Of a DNA stretch of 64,000 nt, positions 9,817-21,258 are shown one piece after another; position 1 is the stretch's first letter, and the number at the start of each line of letters is the position of its first letter. The position numbers were made by a program, and so were the translations under genes. This stretch comes from Altererythrobacter sp. (GTDB lineage Bacteria; Pseudomonadota; Alphaproteobacteria; Sphingomonadales; Sphingomonadaceae), in assembly GCA_031178065.1 (NCBI GenBank), contig JAPSJS010000009.1, forward strand, positions 1 through 64,000, read 5' to 3'. Below the pieces are notes generated by a model, which saw nothing but the letters and a program-made list of their open reading frames with translations, did not search any database and was not told where the DNA came from.

Positions 9817-10992
9817 TTACTTCGTGATCTTGCTGACAACCCCCGAACCGACGGTGCGGCCGCCTTCACGGATGGCGAAGCGAAGACCTTCGTCCATCGC
9901 GATCGGCGCGATCAGCTTGACGCCGATCGTCACGTTGTCGCCCGGCATGACCATCTCGGTGCCCTCGGGGAGGATCACTTCGCCGGTCACGTCGGTCGTG
10001 CGGAAGTAGAACTGCGGGCGGTAGTTGGCGAAGAACGGCGTGTGACGGCCGCCTTCGTCCTTCGACAGCACGTAGACTTCGGCGCTGAACTCGGTGTGCG
10101 GCGTGACCGAACCCGGCTTGGCCAGAACCTGGCCACGCTCGACGTCGTCACGGCCGACGCCGCGGATCAGGGCGCCGATGTTGTCGCCGGCCTCACCGCG
10201 ATCGAGCAGCTTGCGGAACATCTCGACGCCGGTGACGGTCGTCTTCGACGTATCCTTGATGCCGACGATCTCGACTTCGTCGCCGACATTCACAATGCCG
10301 GTCTCGACGCGGCCGGTGACGACGGTGCCGCGGCCCGAGATCGAGAACACGTCCTCGATCGGCATCAGGAACGGCTTGTCGATCGGACGGTCGGGCTGCG
10401 GGATGTGGTTGTCGACGGCTTCCATCAGTTCCTTGATGGAGTTCTCGCCGATTTCCGGGTCGCGGCCTTCGAGCGCGGCCAGAGCCGAACCCTTGACGAT
10501 CGGAATGTTGTCGCCGTCGAAGTCGTACGAGCTCAGGAGCTCACGCACTTCCAGCTCGACGAGCTCGAGGATTTCCTCGTCGTCGACCTGGTCGACCTTG
10601 TTCATGTAGACGACGAGCGCCGGCACGCCGACCTGACGGGCGAGCAGGATGTGCTCGCGGGTCTGCGGCATCGGGCCGTCGGCAGCGTTCACGACCAGGA
10701 TCGCGCCGTCCATCTGCGCGGCACCGGTGATCATGTTCTTCACGTAGTCGGCGTGGCCCGGGCAATCGACGTGCGCGTAGTGGCGCGCATCGGTCTCATA
10801 CTCGACGTGTGCGGTCGAGATGGTGATGCCGCGCTCGCGCTCTTCCGGAGCCTTGTCGATGTTCGCGAAATCGACCGCAGCGCCCTGCACCTTGGTGATC
10901 GCCGCCGTCAGCGTGGTCTTGCCGTGGTCGACGTGGCCGATGGTGCCGATGTTGCAGTGCGGCTTAGTGCGCTCGAATTTTTCCTTAGCCAT
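9817..10992 (-). CDS. tuf: Elongation factor Tu
   Basis: EF-Tu is the GTPase that delivers aminoacyl-tRNA to the ribosome. The start was placed at 10992 ([28 protein letters not shown]), not the upstream in-frame ATG at 11031. The G1 motif GHVDHGKT, G3 [12 protein letters not shown] and G4 NKVD are present, followed by the two beta-barrel domains ending in [10 protein letters not shown]. The length of 391 residues is normal. It lies 92 bases after fusA. Only one tuf copy is in the window. Confidence 0.98.
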   Translation of the reverse strand: MAKEKFERTKPHCNIGTIGHVDHGKTTLTAAITKVQGAAVDFANIDKAPEERERGITISTAHVEYETDARHYAHVDCPGHADYVKNMITGAAQMDGAILVVNAADGPMPQTREHILLARQVGVPALVVYMNKVDQVDDEEILELVELEVRELLSSYDFDGDNIPIVKGSALAALEGRDPEIGENSIKELMEAVDNHIPQPDRPIDKPFLMPIEDVFSISGRGTVVTGRVETGIVNVGDEVEIVGIKDTSKTTVTGVEMFRKLLDRGEAGDNIGALIRGVGRDDVERGQVLAKPGSVTPHTEFSAEVYVLSKDEGGRHTPFFANYRPQFYFRTTDVTGEVILPEGTEMVMPGDNVTIGVKLIAPIAMDEGLRFAIREGGRTVGSGVVSKITK

Positions 10993-11084
10993 GTGCTTGT
11001 AACCTCTGTCTGTCAGATTGAATTTCACCAAGTCGCGGGCGGCACCGGGTGAATCAGGCGCCGCCCCTAGACGCTTGCCATGCC

Positions 11085-13178
<2,094 letters not shown>

Positions 13179-13336
13179 GGGAAATTCCTCGGGTTCGTTA
13201 GGAGCGGCGGAGAAGCGCGCCCCATATAGTTAACTCTGTGACCGGTTGAAGACGCCTCGCGGGAAGCGGGCCGGCCCGCGGCTCACGCCGGCCAGGCCCG
13301 CTTCTCTGCGACGAGCGATCCTCGCCAGTCCCCGCC

Positions 13337-13807
13337 TTACCAGCGGTAGTGCGAGAACGCGCGGTTGGCGTCGGCCATGCGGTGCGTGTCTTCCCGCTTC
13401 TTGACCGCGTTGCCCCGGTTGTTCGCCGCGTCGAGCAGCTCGCCCGACAGCCGCGCCGCCATGGTCGTTTCCGCACGCCCGCGGGCGGCGGTGATCAGCC
13501 AGCGGATCGCCAGCGCCTGGGCGCGCTCGGGGCGAACCTCGACCGGCACCTGGTAGGTCGCACCGCCGACGCGGCGGCTGCGGACCTCAACCTGCGGCGC
13601 GACGTTGTTCAGCGCGTCGTGGAACAGCGCGATCGGATCGGCCTTGGCCTTCGTCTCGACAGTGTCGAGCGCGCCATAGACGATACGCTCGGCGACGGAT
13701 TTCTTTCCGTCGAGCATGAGGTTGTTCATGAACTTGGACAGCACCTGATCTCCGAACTTCGGATCAGGCAGGATCTCCCGCTTCTCGGGACGACGACGAC
13801 GACTCAT
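13337..13807 (-). CDS. rpsG: 30S ribosomal protein S7
   Basis: S7 nucleates assembly of the 30S head and lines the E site. The 156-residue sequence begins [37 protein letters not shown]. It contains [25 protein letters not shown] and ends FSHYRW, a normal-length bacterial S7. The 158 bases between it and fusA contain no recognisable gene. Confidence 0.98.
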   Translation of the reverse strand: MSRRRRPEKREILPDPKFGDQVLSKFMNNLMLDGKKSVAERIVYGALDTVETKAKADPIALFHDALNNVAPQVEVRSRRVGGATYQVPVEVRPERAQALAIRWLITAARGRAETTMAARLSGELLDAANNRGNAVKKREDTHRMADANRAFSHYRW

Positions 13808-13831
13808 TGGTCAAATTCCTTCTCTAGCCGT

Positions 13832-13920
13832 GAGTCCCCGCGAAGGCGGGGACCTCGGGAGGCCGGCGGGACGTCGGTTGAACGACCAGGCGGCCTGAGA
13901 CCCCCGCCTTCGCGGGGGAT
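13832..13920. repeat. Palindromic repeat doublet, copy 2 (between rpsL and rpsG)
   Basis: The hairpin GTCCCCGCGAAGGCGGGGAC (13834-13853) recurs here exactly as in copy 1. It is followed by a second palindrome, CCCCCGCCTTCGCGGGGG, at about 13901-13918. The doublet nearly fills the 123-base gap between rpsL and rpsG. Confidence 0.8.
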
Positions 13921-13930
13921 CATGAAAGCC

Positions 13931-14302
13931 TTACTTGGGCCGCTTCGCGCCGTACTTCGAACGGCTCTGCTTGCGGTCCTTCACGCCCTGCGTGTCGAGC
14001 ACGCCGCGCAGCACGTGGTAGCGCACGCCCGGAAGGTCGCGCACGCGGCCGCCGCGGATCAGCACCACGGAGTGCTCCTGCAGGTTGTGCCCCTCGCCGG
14101 GGATGTAGGAGATGACTTCGCGCTGGTTGGTCAGGCGGACCTTGGCCACCTTGCGCAGAGCGGAGTTCGGCTTCTTCGGCGTCGTGGTGTAGACGCGGGT
14201 GCAGACACCGCGCTTCTGCGGGTTCTGCTCCATCGCAGGGACCTTGCTCTTGGCCTTCTGCGGAACGCGGCCCAGGCGGACCAGCTGGTTGATCGTCGGC
14301 AT
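13931..14302 (-). CDS. rpsL: 30S ribosomal protein S12
   Basis: S12 sits at the decoding centre and is the classic streptomycin-resistance protein. The 123-residue sequence starts [20 protein letters not shown]. It contains the decoding-site segments [16 protein letters not shown] and [29 protein letters not shown]. Lys codons are present at the usual resistance positions, so the gene looks wild type. A GAGAG ribosome-binding site precedes it. It is the first gene of the str operon. Confidence 0.98.
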   Translation of the reverse strand: MPTINQLVRLGRVPQKAKSKVPAMEQNPQKRGVCTRVYTTTPKKPNSALRKVAKVRLTNQREVISYIPGEGHNLQEHSVVLIRGGRVRDLPGVRYHVLRGVLDTQGVKDRKQSRSKYGAKRPK

Positions 14303-14366
14303 TGAGTTCTCTCTTCACCGTGTGGAGGTGACACTGGGGCCAGGGTGGAGAGAATTTGGCTGCCCT

Positions 14367-14443
14367 GAGTCCCCGCGAAGGCGGGGACCTCGTGCCACCG
14401 GCGAAGCGCCTGTGGCCTGAGGCTCCCGCCTGCGCGGGAGCTC
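14367..14443. repeat. Palindromic repeat doublet, copy 3
   Basis: GTCCCCGCGAAGGCGGGGAC at 14369-14388 is identical to the first arm of copies 1 and 2. It is followed by a diverged second palindrome, CTCCCGCCTGCGCGGGAG, at 14423-14440. The doublet lies upstream of rpsL. Confidence 0.8.
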
Positions 14444-14736
14444 GGTAGCGAGCCTGAAACACTCCACCCGGGTCACGGACACCGGGTTACTTTGACGGCT
14501 GCCCCGAAGCACCCCACAAGGACCGCTTCAATAGAAAAGAGCCTCCAGCGCTCAGCGCCAAGGCCCCCGGGACATGACCGGCAATGTTCAGCTCTATCTG
14601 ACCGACGCGGAGCGCACCCCGGTTCGGATGAGCGCGCCCTTAGGGGGATTCGGGCTGACGGTCAAGAACCGGCGCACCGCCGCCCTTCCCGGCGTCGGAT
14701 CGCTGCGTCCTGGTCGCCGCACCATTACACCATACC

Positions 14737-14815
14737 GTCATCCCAGCGAAAGCTGGGATCGCGCGCCGCGAAGTCCGACTGTGCCGACAGCGATCCCAGC
14801 TTTCGCTGGGATGAC
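14737..14815. repeat. Perfect 26-bp inverted repeat, REPIN-like
   Basis: The segment 14737-14762 (core ATCCCAGCGAAAGCTGGGAT) is the exact reverse complement of 14790-14815, with a 27-base spacer. Each arm is itself a near-palindrome. A related, diverged pair lies at 23284-23358. Such paired short palindromes are typical of REPIN-type elements spread by a RAYT transposase; no transposase is in the window. Confidence 0.75.
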
Positions 14816-14858
14816 GAATGACAGTGAGGCAGCGCCGGAGGATCGCAAAAGAAGCCTC

Positions 14859-14909
14859 TTGCCTCACCTCCCACAATTCTATATTTCGACATTTATCGAA
14901 TCATCGAAA
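14859..14909 (+). promoter_or_regulatory. Probable arsR promoter and ArsR operator
   Basis: A TTGCCT-like -35 (14859-14864) and TATATT (14880-14885) lie before the inverted repeat TTCGA-CATTTA-TCGAA at 14885-14900; a further partial half-site TCGAAA follows. ArsR-family repressors bind such TCGA-containing dyads over the promoter. The site ends 8 bases before the arsR start. The -35/-10 spacing of 15 bases is short, so the exact promoter is uncertain. Confidence 0.6.
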
Positions 14910-14916
14910 GCACCCC

Positions 14917-15258
14917 ATGGAAGCGGTTGACACCATACGCGCCCTGTCCGCTCTGGCCCAGGAACACCGCCTCGCCGCGTTTCGCCTGCTGGTGCAGGCG
15001 GGCGAGGAGGGAATGGCAGCCGGCGCGCTCGCCGACAGTCTCGACGTTCCGCCTTCGTCGATGAGCTTCCACCTCGCCCAGCTCGCCAACGCCGGCCTCG
15101 TGACCCAGCGGCGCGAGAGCCGTTCGATCATCTATTCGGCCGATTATGCCGCGATGAATGCACTGATGAGCTACCTGACCGAGAATTGCTGCGGCGGCGT
15201 TCCCTGCGCCGACGACACCTCGGCCTGCCCTCCCCAAGAAGCGAAAAGGACCGCGTGA
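14917..15258 (+). CDS. arsR: ArsR-family arsenic-responsive repressor
   Basis: Predicted winged-helix repressor of the ars operon, released from DNA when As(III) binds cysteine thiolates. The 113-residue protein has the ArsR HTH (LADSLDVPPSSMSFHLAQLANAGLVTQRRESRSIIYS). A C-terminal cysteine cluster is present: C91, C92, C97 and C104 (TENCCGGVPC). This fits the ArsR type that uses C-terminal cysteines instead of the classic helix-3 CVC motif. The start at 14917 follows the operator-like dyad. It overlaps arsI by ATGA. Confidence 0.88.
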   Translation: MEAVDTIRALSALAQEHRLAAFRLLVQAGEEGMAAGALADSLDVPPSSMSFHLAQLANAGLVTQRRESRSIIYSADYAAMNALMSYLTENCCGGVPCADDTSACPPQEAKRTA

Positions 15259-15737
15259 TGAAGCGTTTCCATGTCCATGTCGGCGTGACCGACCTCGACC
15301 GATCGATCGCCTTCTACAACGAGCTGTTCGGCGCCGAGCCGGCGGTGGTGAAGAGCGACTACGCCAAGTGGATGCTCGAGGACCCGCGGATCAACTTCGC
15401 CGTCTCGCTACGCGAAGGCGCATCGAAGGGCGTGGAGCACGTCGGGCTGCAGGTGGAAAACGGTGACGAGCTCGCCGAAGTCTATGCCCGTCTCAAGGCT
15501 GCCGACCGCCCCGTGCTGGAGGAAGGCGCCACGACCTGCTGCTATGCGAAGTCGGAGAAGAGCTGGATCGCCGATCCCGATGGCGTGGTGTGGGAAGCCT
15601 TCCTGACCGACGGCGAAAGCACGACCTACGGCGGCAACCCCGATCTTGCGCAGCTCGCCTCCCCGAATGCGGCTTCGGATGCCTGCTGCGTGCCCAAGGC
15701 GGCAGACGTCTCGGCTCCTGCCGTATCCTGCTGCTGA
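15258..15737 (+). CDS. arsI: ArsI-type C-As lyase / cadmium-induced glyoxalase-fold protein
   Basis: Predicted Fe(II) dioxygenase of the vicinal-oxygen-chelate fold that splits the carbon-arsenic bond of trivalent methyl- or aryl-arsenicals. The 159-residue protein has H5, H61 and E113 in the positions expected for the metal triad. The vicinal cysteine pair C94-C95 (ATTCCYAKSEKSW) is the organoarsenical-binding motif of ArsI. Two further CC pairs lie in the C-terminal tail (SDACC and SCC). It is coupled to arsR by ATGA overlap. Related CadI proteins share much of this pattern, so the substrate is inferred from context. Confidence 0.8.
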   Translation: MKRFHVHVGVTDLDRSIAFYNELFGAEPAVVKSDYAKWMLEDPRINFAVSLREGASKGVEHVGLQVENGDELAEVYARLKAADRPVLEEGATTCCYAKSEKSWIADPDGVVWEAFLTDGESTTYGGNPDLAQLASPNAASDACCVPKAADVSAPAVSCC

Positions 15738-15745
15738 GACCCGCG

Positions 15746-16246
15746 ATGCCGACCCAACCCCTGAACGTGCTGTTCCTCTGCACCGGCAATTCCGCGCGCT
15801 CGATCCTCGCCGAAGCGATCCTCAACCGCGATGGAGGCGGCCGGTTCCGCGCCTTCAGCGCCGGCAGCAATCCGGCCGGAACGGTCAATCCCTGGGCTAT
15901 CCAGACGCTCGACAAGCTGGGCTATCCGGCTGATGGATACCGCTCGAAAAGCTGGAACGAGTTCGCGCAAGGTCCGCAGTTCGATCTGATCTTCACGGTC
16001 TGCGACAGCGCGGCGGCGGAAACCTGCCCCGTCTGGCCGGGCCGGCCGGTCAGCGCGCACTGGGGCATTCCCGATCCTGCGGCAGTCGACGGGAGCGATG
16101 CGGAGAAAGCCGCGGCTTTCCTCGATGCGTTCCGCATGCTCAAGCGGCGGATTGACCTGATGCTCACCCTGCCCGCCGACAGCCTCGAGGATGTCGCGCT
16201 GCGCGAACGGCTGCACGCGATCGGGCAGGAGGCGGACGGACGATGA
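15746..16246 (+). CDS. arsC: Arsenate reductase, low-molecular-weight phosphatase type
   Basis: Reduces arsenate to arsenite for export, using thioredoxin-type electrons in this class. The 166-residue protein has the P-loop CTGNSARS (C12-X5-R18) of low-molecular-weight phosphatases. The second redox cysteine pair is in [11 protein letters not shown], as in Staphylococcus/Bacillus ArsC. The start at 15746 lies 8 bases after arsI. The end overlaps the acr3 start by ATGA. Confidence 0.88.
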   Translation: MPTQPLNVLFLCTGNSARSILAEAILNRDGGGRFRAFSAGSNPAGTVNPWAIQTLDKLGYPADGYRSKSWNEFAQGPQFDLIFTVCDSAAAETCPVWPGRPVSAHWGIPDPAAVDGSDAEKAAAFLDAFRMLKRRIDLMLTLPADSLEDVALRERLHAIGQEADGR

Positions 16247-17325
16247 ACGCATCCGCCGCCACTCCTGCCGCGCCCATCGACACCCGCGCCGCGGGTCTGG
16301 GCCTGTTCGAGAAATGGCTCTCGCTGTGGGTCGCCGGCGCGATCCTTTGCGGCCTTGCGCTCGGCAGTCTCGCGCCGGACGTCTTCGGCGCGCTCGCCGC
16401 GGTGGAATATGCCTCGGTCAATCTCGTCGTCGCGGTCCTGATCTGGGCGATGATCTTCCCGATGATGGTGGCGGTCGATTTCTCGGCCGTGCGCCGGGTC
16501 GGCGACAAGCCCAGGGGCCTCATCATCACACTGGTGGTGAACTGGCTCGTCAAGCCCTTCACCATGGCCGCGCTCGGCGTGCTGTTCTTCGAAGTCGTCT
16601 TCGCCGATCTGATCGCGCCGGCCGATGCGAGGGAATACATCGCGGGGCTGATCCTGCTTGGCGCCGCGCCCTGCACCGCCATGGTGTTCGTCTGGTCGCA
16701 GCTTACCAAAGGCGATCCGGCCTACACGCTGGTGCAGGTGGCGGTGAACGATCTGGTGATGATCGTCGCCTTCGCGCCGATCGTCGCCCTGCTGCTCGGG
16801 GTCGCCGACATCGCCGTGCCGTGGGAGACGCTGCTTCTCTCGGTCGCGCTCTACGTCGTCGTGCCGCTTGCGGCGGGCGCATTCGTCCGCCGCCGGCTCC
16901 TCGCCGCGCACCACGGCGATCCGGGCGCGGTGGATCGCTTCACCGGCCGCCTCAAGCCGCTCTCGATCCTCGGGCTGCTCGTGACCGTGGTGCTGCTGTT
17001 CGGTTTCCAGGCCGAAACCATCCTCGCGCGGCCGCTCCTCGTCGCGCTGATCGCCGTCCCGATCGTGATCCAGAGCTACGGCATCTTCCTCATCGCCTAT
17101 GGCGCGGCGAAGGCCTGGCGCGTGCCGCACGCGATCGCCGCGCCCTGCGCGCTGATCGGCACCTCGAACTTCTTCGAGCTCGCCGTGGCGGTCGCGGTCG
17201 GGATGTTCGGGCTCGGCAGCGGCGCGGCCCTGGCGACGGTCGTCGGCGTGCTGGTGGAAGTGCCGGTGATGCTCTCGCTGGTCGCGCTTGCCAACCGGAC
17301 CCGCGGCGCGTTCCCGGACGGCTGA
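16243..17325 (+). CDS. acr3: ACR3-family arsenite efflux permease
   Basis: Inner-membrane carrier that exports As(III), the end point of the operon. The 360-residue protein has about ten hydrophobic segments and the ACR3 signature around the essential cysteine, [20 protein letters not shown]. Further family landmarks are [14 protein letters not shown] and the C-terminal [19 protein letters not shown]. It overlaps arsC by four bases, and no arsA ATPase is present. Confidence 0.9.
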   Translation: MNASAATPAAPIDTRAAGLGLFEKWLSLWVAGAILCGLALGSLAPDVFGALAAVEYASVNLVVAVLIWAMIFPMMVAVDFSAVRRVGDKPRGLIITLVVNWLVKPFTMAALGVLFFEVVFADLIAPADAREYIAGLILLGAAPCTAMVFVWSQLTKGDPAYTLVQVAVNDLVMIVAFAPIVALLLGVADIAVPWETLLLSVALYVVVPLAAGAFVRRRLLAAHHGDPGAVDRFTGRLKPLSILGLLVTVVLLFGFQAETILARPLLVALIAVPIVIQSYGIFLIAYGAAKAWRVPHAIAAPCALIGTSNFFELAVAVAVGMFGLGSGAALATVVGVLVEVPVMLSLVALANRTRGAFPDG

Positions 17326-17749
17326 TTCGGGGCCGGTCGACGCTCGCTCACAAACCATTTTCCTACACGCCGAAAATTTGCAATCTGCTTGCGGGCTATG
17401 TCCGACCGAGTCGCCTGCCCCTTCGTGTCTTCGCGTCTCTGCGTGAACCCAATCAGCGCTGATGGAGCCGCATGCGGCGCCGTGGCAGGCCCTGGCCTGC
17501 CGGGGGTCGTTCGCTTCCACCCGCAAGCCCCGGGCGGAGCGTCGCGGCGCGCTACCGGCTGCACGGCACACCGGGACGCAGGGGCTCGCAGCCATGCCGC
17601 AAGGTTACACATGACATGCAAGGTGACACTTGCCCCGGGGACCGTGTCACGCGTGTCAACACCCCCTTCCCGCCCGAGGCCCTTGCGGCGTCCGGCGAAC
17701 GGGAACCCGCCCCACCGTGTCGACCGTTGGTCCGATGAGGAGACGAGCG
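17326..17749. other. 424-bp intergenic region with a degenerate repeat
   Basis: No convincing gene is seen. Positions 17419-17450 contain CCCTTCGTGTCTTCGCG followed by a CTCTGCGTGAACCC tail. This is the same CTTCGTGTCTTCG motif that recurs at 26791-26809 and, inverted, at 26687-26705. The rest is unremarkable GC-rich sequence leading to the small gene at 17750. Confidence 0.5.
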
Positions 17750-17905
17750 ATGAGCGAACCCGAACGGGACGAGGCGATCCATATCGATGCGCAGGACGCG
17801 CGCGGGGCGGAGATCATCCTGCGCAAGCGACGCAACCGGCTGATCTTCATCGCGGGGCTCGCGGGGTTCGTCGTCCTGGCGATCCTCGTGCGGCTGCTGG
17901 GCTGA
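17750..17905 (+). CDS. Small single-span membrane protein
   Basis: A 51-residue protein with a charged N-terminal half (MSEPERDEAIHIDAQDARG, then LRKRRNR) and one C-terminal transmembrane helix (LIFIAGLAGFVVLAILVRLLG). The start at 17750 is supported by GAGGAGACGAG a few bases upstream and by the shape of the product. The function is unknown. It is followed after two bases by the next gene, suggesting a two-gene unit. Confidence 0.7.
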   Translation: MSEPERDEAIHIDAQDARGAEIILRKRRNRLIFIAGLAGFVVLAILVRLLG

Positions 17906-17907
17906 AG

Positions 17908-18195
17908 ATGGCCGGTTCGGCGGGCGACGAGGGCGCGGCGCTCTACCTGCTGTGGATCGATCCGGCGGTGGAGGTGCCCGGGGGGCTCGACCTCCACGGC
18001 GACGGGCATCCGCTGGCCGATGCGCTGTGGCTCGTCCGCAGCGGGCTGTCCCGCTCCCGGCTCTATCACCGGATCAAGTGGCAGCTGCCCGATGGTGCCG
18101 CGCTGCTCGTCGCGCCGCTCGCCGACACGCGCGACGGTTGGCCCAAGTTCAAGGGGATGGATGCAGGCGCGCTGGCCTGGCTGCGCGGCGGCTAA
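17908..18195 (+). CDS. Conserved-looking hypothetical protein
   Basis: A 95-residue soluble protein of unknown function (ALYLLWIDPAVEVPGGLDLHGDGHPLADALWLVRSGLSRSR...WQLPDGAALLVAPLADT). It has no signal peptide or membrane segment. The start overlaps the spacing expected from the preceding 51-residue gene (AAGATG two bases after that stop). Its stop codon overlaps that of the convergent LysR gene. Confidence 0.65.
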   Translation: MAGSAGDEGAALYLLWIDPAVEVPGGLDLHGDGHPLADALWLVRSGLSRSRLYHRIKWQLPDGAALLVAPLADTRDGWPKFKGMDAGALAWLRGG

Positions 18196-18995
18196 CCGGA
18201 GGTGAGGAAGGCGACCAGCGTCTTGACCTTCTTCTGCCGCCATTGGGGCAGCGGGGCGACGAGCCAGTAGGCGCGGCGGCCTTCGTCCGGGCCTTCGAGC
18301 ACGGTGAGGCGGCCGTCCTCCAGCGCGTCCTCCACCAGCAGGTAGGGGAGCACGGCCTTGCCCAGCCCGGCGATCGCGCTCGACAGGGCCTGGCCGGCGT
18401 TGCCGACCTCGACCGTAGGCTCGGCGCCTTCCGGCAGCGGCGCACCCGGCCAGTCGATCCAGGCGTCGAGCACGTCCTCCGGCGCGTCCTTCACGGCGAC
18501 GACCACGCGGCGCGCAGGCGCAAGCTCGACGCCCTCCAGCTCGCCCGGCCCGTCGACCAGGCGCACGGCGAAGTCGAGGTTGGTCTCGGTGAAGTCGGCA
18601 TGCTCGTCCGCCACGAAGCGGAAGCGGATGCCGGGGTTGGCCTTGCGGAAGGCGGCGAGCCGCGGGGCGAGCCACTGGGCGTAGAATTCGCGCGGGGCGG
18701 CGATCGTGTAGCGGTCGCTCGCCTGCCCGGCCTGCATCGACTGGACCGATTCCTCGAACCTCAGGAAGCCTTCGCGCAGCGCGTCGAGCCCGGCGAGGCC
18801 TTCCTCGGTCAGCTCCAGCCCCTTGGACGTGCGGCGGAACAGCACGGTGCCGAGGTGATCCTCGAGCGCGCGTATCTGCTGGCCGACGGCGGCCGGCGTC
18901 ACCGCCAGCTCGTCCGCTGCGCGGGTGAAGGAAAGGTGCCGCGCGGCGGCGTCGTAAACGCGCAGGGCGTTCAGGGGCAGGTGCGTGCGCTTCAT
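18192..18995 (-). CDS. LysR-family transcriptional regulator (GcvA-like)
   Basis: DNA-binding regulator of 267 residues. The N-terminal HTH is LPLNALRVYDAAARHLSFTRAADELAVTPAAVGQQIRALEDHLGTVLFRR, and a periplasmic-binding-protein-like effector domain follows from about residue 90. The start at 18995 (MKRTHLPLN) was preferred over an upstream in-frame ATG. The early LNALRVYDAAARHLSFT motif resembles the GcvA/AmpR-type subgroup. No target genes are evident: it diverges from ppk1 with a gap of about 100 bases. Confidence 0.85.
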   Translation of the reverse strand: MKRTHLPLNALRVYDAAARHLSFTRAADELAVTPAAVGQQIRALEDHLGTVLFRRTSKGLELTEEGLAGLDALREGFLRFEESVQSMQAGQASDRYTIAAPREFYAQWLAPRLAAFRKANPGIRFRFVADEHADFTETNLDFAVRLVDGPGELEGVELAPARRVVVAVKDAPEDVLDAWIDWPGAPLPEGAEPTVEVGNAGQALSSAIAGLGKAVLPYLLVEDALEDGRLTVLEGPDEGRRAYWLVAPLPQWRQKKVKTLVAFLTSG

Positions 18996-19101
18996 CGTGC
19001 CGGTGCGGATAGCGGCAAGCCGCCTCCGCCGCAATCGCGCGCCGTGTCACACGAGCGTAACACACGGCTTGCAAGTGGGCCTGCGAGGGCTTGGCACTTC
19101 C

Positions 19102-21258
19102 ATGGATGTACTCATGCAGGGCGCGGCCGAGCGGGCCGAAGGCGGCAGCGCGGCGCCGGCCGAGCGGTACGTAAACCGCGAACTATCTTGGCTTTCGTTC
19201 AACCGGCGGGTGCTGGCGGAGGCGGAGAACGACCGCTACCCGCTGCTCGAACGGCTGCGCTTCCTGTCAATCTCGGCCAGCAACCTCGACGAGTTCACGA
19301 TGATCCGAATCGCCGGGCTCGAGGGGCAGGCGACTCGGGGGATCGAGACCACCGCGATCGACGGGCTGGACCCGCGGCAGCAGCTTGCGGCGATCCGCGA
19401 ACAGGTGCTCGTGCTCGAGGATCGGCAGCAGCGCACGCTGGAAGCGCTGCGCGGATTGCTCGCTGCGCAGGACATCCTGATCGCTGAAATCGACGAACTC
19501 GACGAGCAACAGAGCGGCTGGCTGGAGAACTATTTCACCACCGATATCCTGCCGCTGATCACACCGCAGGCGATCGATCCGTCGCACCCGTTCCCGTTTG
19601 TCGCCAATCTCGGGATGGGCGTGCTCTTCCGCCTCAAGCGCGGCAAGCGTCAGCCCGACCTGGTCGAGATGGTCGTCATCCCCACCGGCGCGCCGCGCTT
19701 TGTCCGCGTGCCGGGCAGGAAGGCGATCTACATCGCGATCGAAAAGCTGATCGTGCGCTACGCCGGCCAGCTCTTCCCCGGCTTTCGTATTCTCGGCGAT
19801 GGCCTGTTCCGCGTGCTGCGCGACAGCGACATCGAGGTGGAGGAGGAAGCGGAGGATCTGGTCCGCCTTTTCCGCACCGCTATCCAGCGGCGCCGGCGCG
19901 GACGCGCGGTCCTGCTCGAACTTGATGAGGACTGCGATCCCGCGGCGGAGATGCTGCTGCGAGAGCAGTTCGAAGTCGACCCGGCTATGACGATCAAGAC
20001 CTCGGGCATGCTCGGCTTGCGCCACCTGAGCGCGATCTGCGGCGAACCGCGCCCGGACCTAAAGTTTGCGCCTTTCGCGTCCCGCTATCCCGAGCGCATC
20101 CTGGCGCACGACGGCGACTGCTTCTCCGCAATCCGCGAGAAGGACATCGTGATCCAGCACCCCTACGAGAGTTTCGAGGTGGTGGTCGATTTCCTGCGCC
20201 AAGCGGCGATCGATCCCGCGGTCGTGTCGATCAAGCAGACGCTCTACCGCGCGGGCGACCAGTCGCCGGTTATCGCCGCACTGATCGATGCGGCGCAGGC
20301 GGGCAAGGCAGTGACCGCGGTGGTCGAACTCAAGGCCCGCTTCGACGAAGAGCGCAACCTGCAATGGGCGGCGGAGCTCGAGCGCGCCGGCGTGCAGGTG
20401 ATCTACGGCTTCATGGACTGGAAGACCCACGCCAAGGTCAGCCTGGTCGTGCGGCGCGAGGAGGAAGGCTATCGCACCTACTGCCACTTCGGCACCGGCA
20501 ACTATCACCCGATCAACGCGCGGATCTACACCGACCTCAGCTATTTCACGGCGGACCCGGCGCTGGGGCGCGATGCAGCCAAGCTGTTCAACTTCGTCAC
20601 CGGTTATGTCGAACCGCGCAGCACCGAGTGCCTGACGATCTCACCGATCGGACTCAAGCAGAAGCTGTTCGAGCTGATCGACCGCGAGATCGAGAACGCC
20701 CGCGCCGGCAAGCCCGCGGGCGTCTGGGCGAAAGTCAACGCGATCACCAACAGCGAGCTGATCGACCGGCTCTATGCCGCGAGCGCGGCCGGGGTGGAGA
20801 TCCAGCTCGTGGTGCGCGGTATCTGCTGCCTGCGCGCGGGCGTGCCCGGTCTGTCGGAGAACATCGAGGTCAAGTCGATCATCGGCCGGTTCCTCGAACA
20901 CAGCCGTGTCTGGGCCTTCGCCAACGGGCATCGGCTGCCGAGCAAGCACGCCGCCGTCTACCTGACTTCGGCCGACGCGATGAGCCGCAACCTCGACCGG
21001 CGGGTCGAAGTGCTGGTGCCGCTTGCCAACAAGACTGTGCACGATCAGGTGCTCGACCAGGTCATGCTGGCGAACATCCTCGATACCGAACAGAGCTGGC
21101 AATTGCTGCCGGATGGGGAGTACGCCCGAATGCGCATGGGCGAAGGCGGCTTCAACTGTCATGACTACTTCATGAGCAATCCCTCGCTCTCGGGCCGGGG
21201 CGCGGCGCTGAAGGCGGGTGCGGTACCGAAGCTGCGCCTGGAAGGAACCGGCGAATGA
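19102..21258 (+). CDS. ppk1: Polyphosphate kinase 1
   Basis: Polymerises the gamma-phosphate of ATP into polyphosphate, reversibly. The 718-residue protein has the N-terminal PPK motif YVNRELSWLSFNRRVLAEA. Two HKD-like active-site segments are present, with H443 in KTHAKVSLVVR (autophosphorylated histidine) and H616 in SKHAAVYLTSAD. CHFGTGNYHPINARIYTDLSYFT is also present. The start at 19102 (MDVLMQG) follows a non-coding leader. The stop overlaps the ppx start as ATGA, so synthesis and degradation enzymes are coupled. Confidence 0.95.
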   Translation: MDVLMQGAAERAEGGSAAPAERYVNRELSWLSFNRRVLAEAENDRYPLLERLRFLSISASNLDEFTMIRIAGLEGQATRGIETTAIDGLDPRQQLAAIREQVLVLEDRQQRTLEALRGLLAAQDILIAEIDELDEQQSGWLENYFTTDILPLITPQAIDPSHPFPFVANLGMGVLFRLKRGKRQPDLVEMVVIPTGAPRFVRVPGRKAIYIAIEKLIVRYAGQLFPGFRILGDGLFRVLRDSDIEVEEEAEDLVRLFRTAIQRRRRGRAVLLELDEDCDPAAEMLLREQFEVDPAMTIKTSGMLGLRHLSAICGEPRPDLKFAPFASRYPERILAHDGDCFSAIREKDIVIQHPYESFEVVVDFLRQAAIDPAVVSIKQTLYRAGDQSPVIAALIDAAQAGKAVTAVVELKARFDEERNLQWAAELERAGVQVIYGFMDWKTHAKVSLVVRREEEGYRTYCHFGTGNYHPINARIYTDLSYFTADPALGRDAAKLFNFVTGYVEPRSTECLTISPIGLKQKLFELIDREIENARAGKPAGVWAKVNAITNSELIDRLYAASAAGVEIQLVVRGICCLRAGVPGLSENIEVKSIIGRFLEHSRVWAFANGHRLPSKHAAVYLTSADAMSRNLDRRVEVLVPLANKTVHDQVLDQVMLANILDTEQSWQLLPDGEYARMRMGEGGFNCHDYFMSNPSLSGRGAALKAGAVPKLRLEGTGE

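Larger units (their letters stand above)
14303..14916. other. Intergenic region upstream of rpsL and arsR
   Basis: This 614-base gap between divergent genes holds the rpsL promoter region, one palindromic doublet (14367-14443), one long perfect inverted repeat (14737-14815) and the arsR promoter/operator at its right end. An open frame starting at 14574 (MTGNVQLYLTDAERTPVRMS) has no family I recognise, lacks a clear ribosome-binding site and runs straight into the inverted repeat, so I do not call it a gene. Confidence 0.6.

Noticed and set aside
9499-11052. A 517-residue open frame opposite tuf and rpsJ
   Set aside because: Antisense shadow of EF-Tu and S10, with no plausible start signal or protein motif.
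14574-14930. An open frame starting MTGNVQLYLTDAERTP
   Set aside because: It has a weak start region, no known motif, and its second half is the inverted repeat at 14737-14815; the arsR gene uses another frame. Possible but not supported.
15922-17595. A 557-residue minus-strand frame across arsC and acr3
   Set aside because: Its Arg/Asp/Glu/His-rich sequence is the reverse-strand shadow of the two ars genes.
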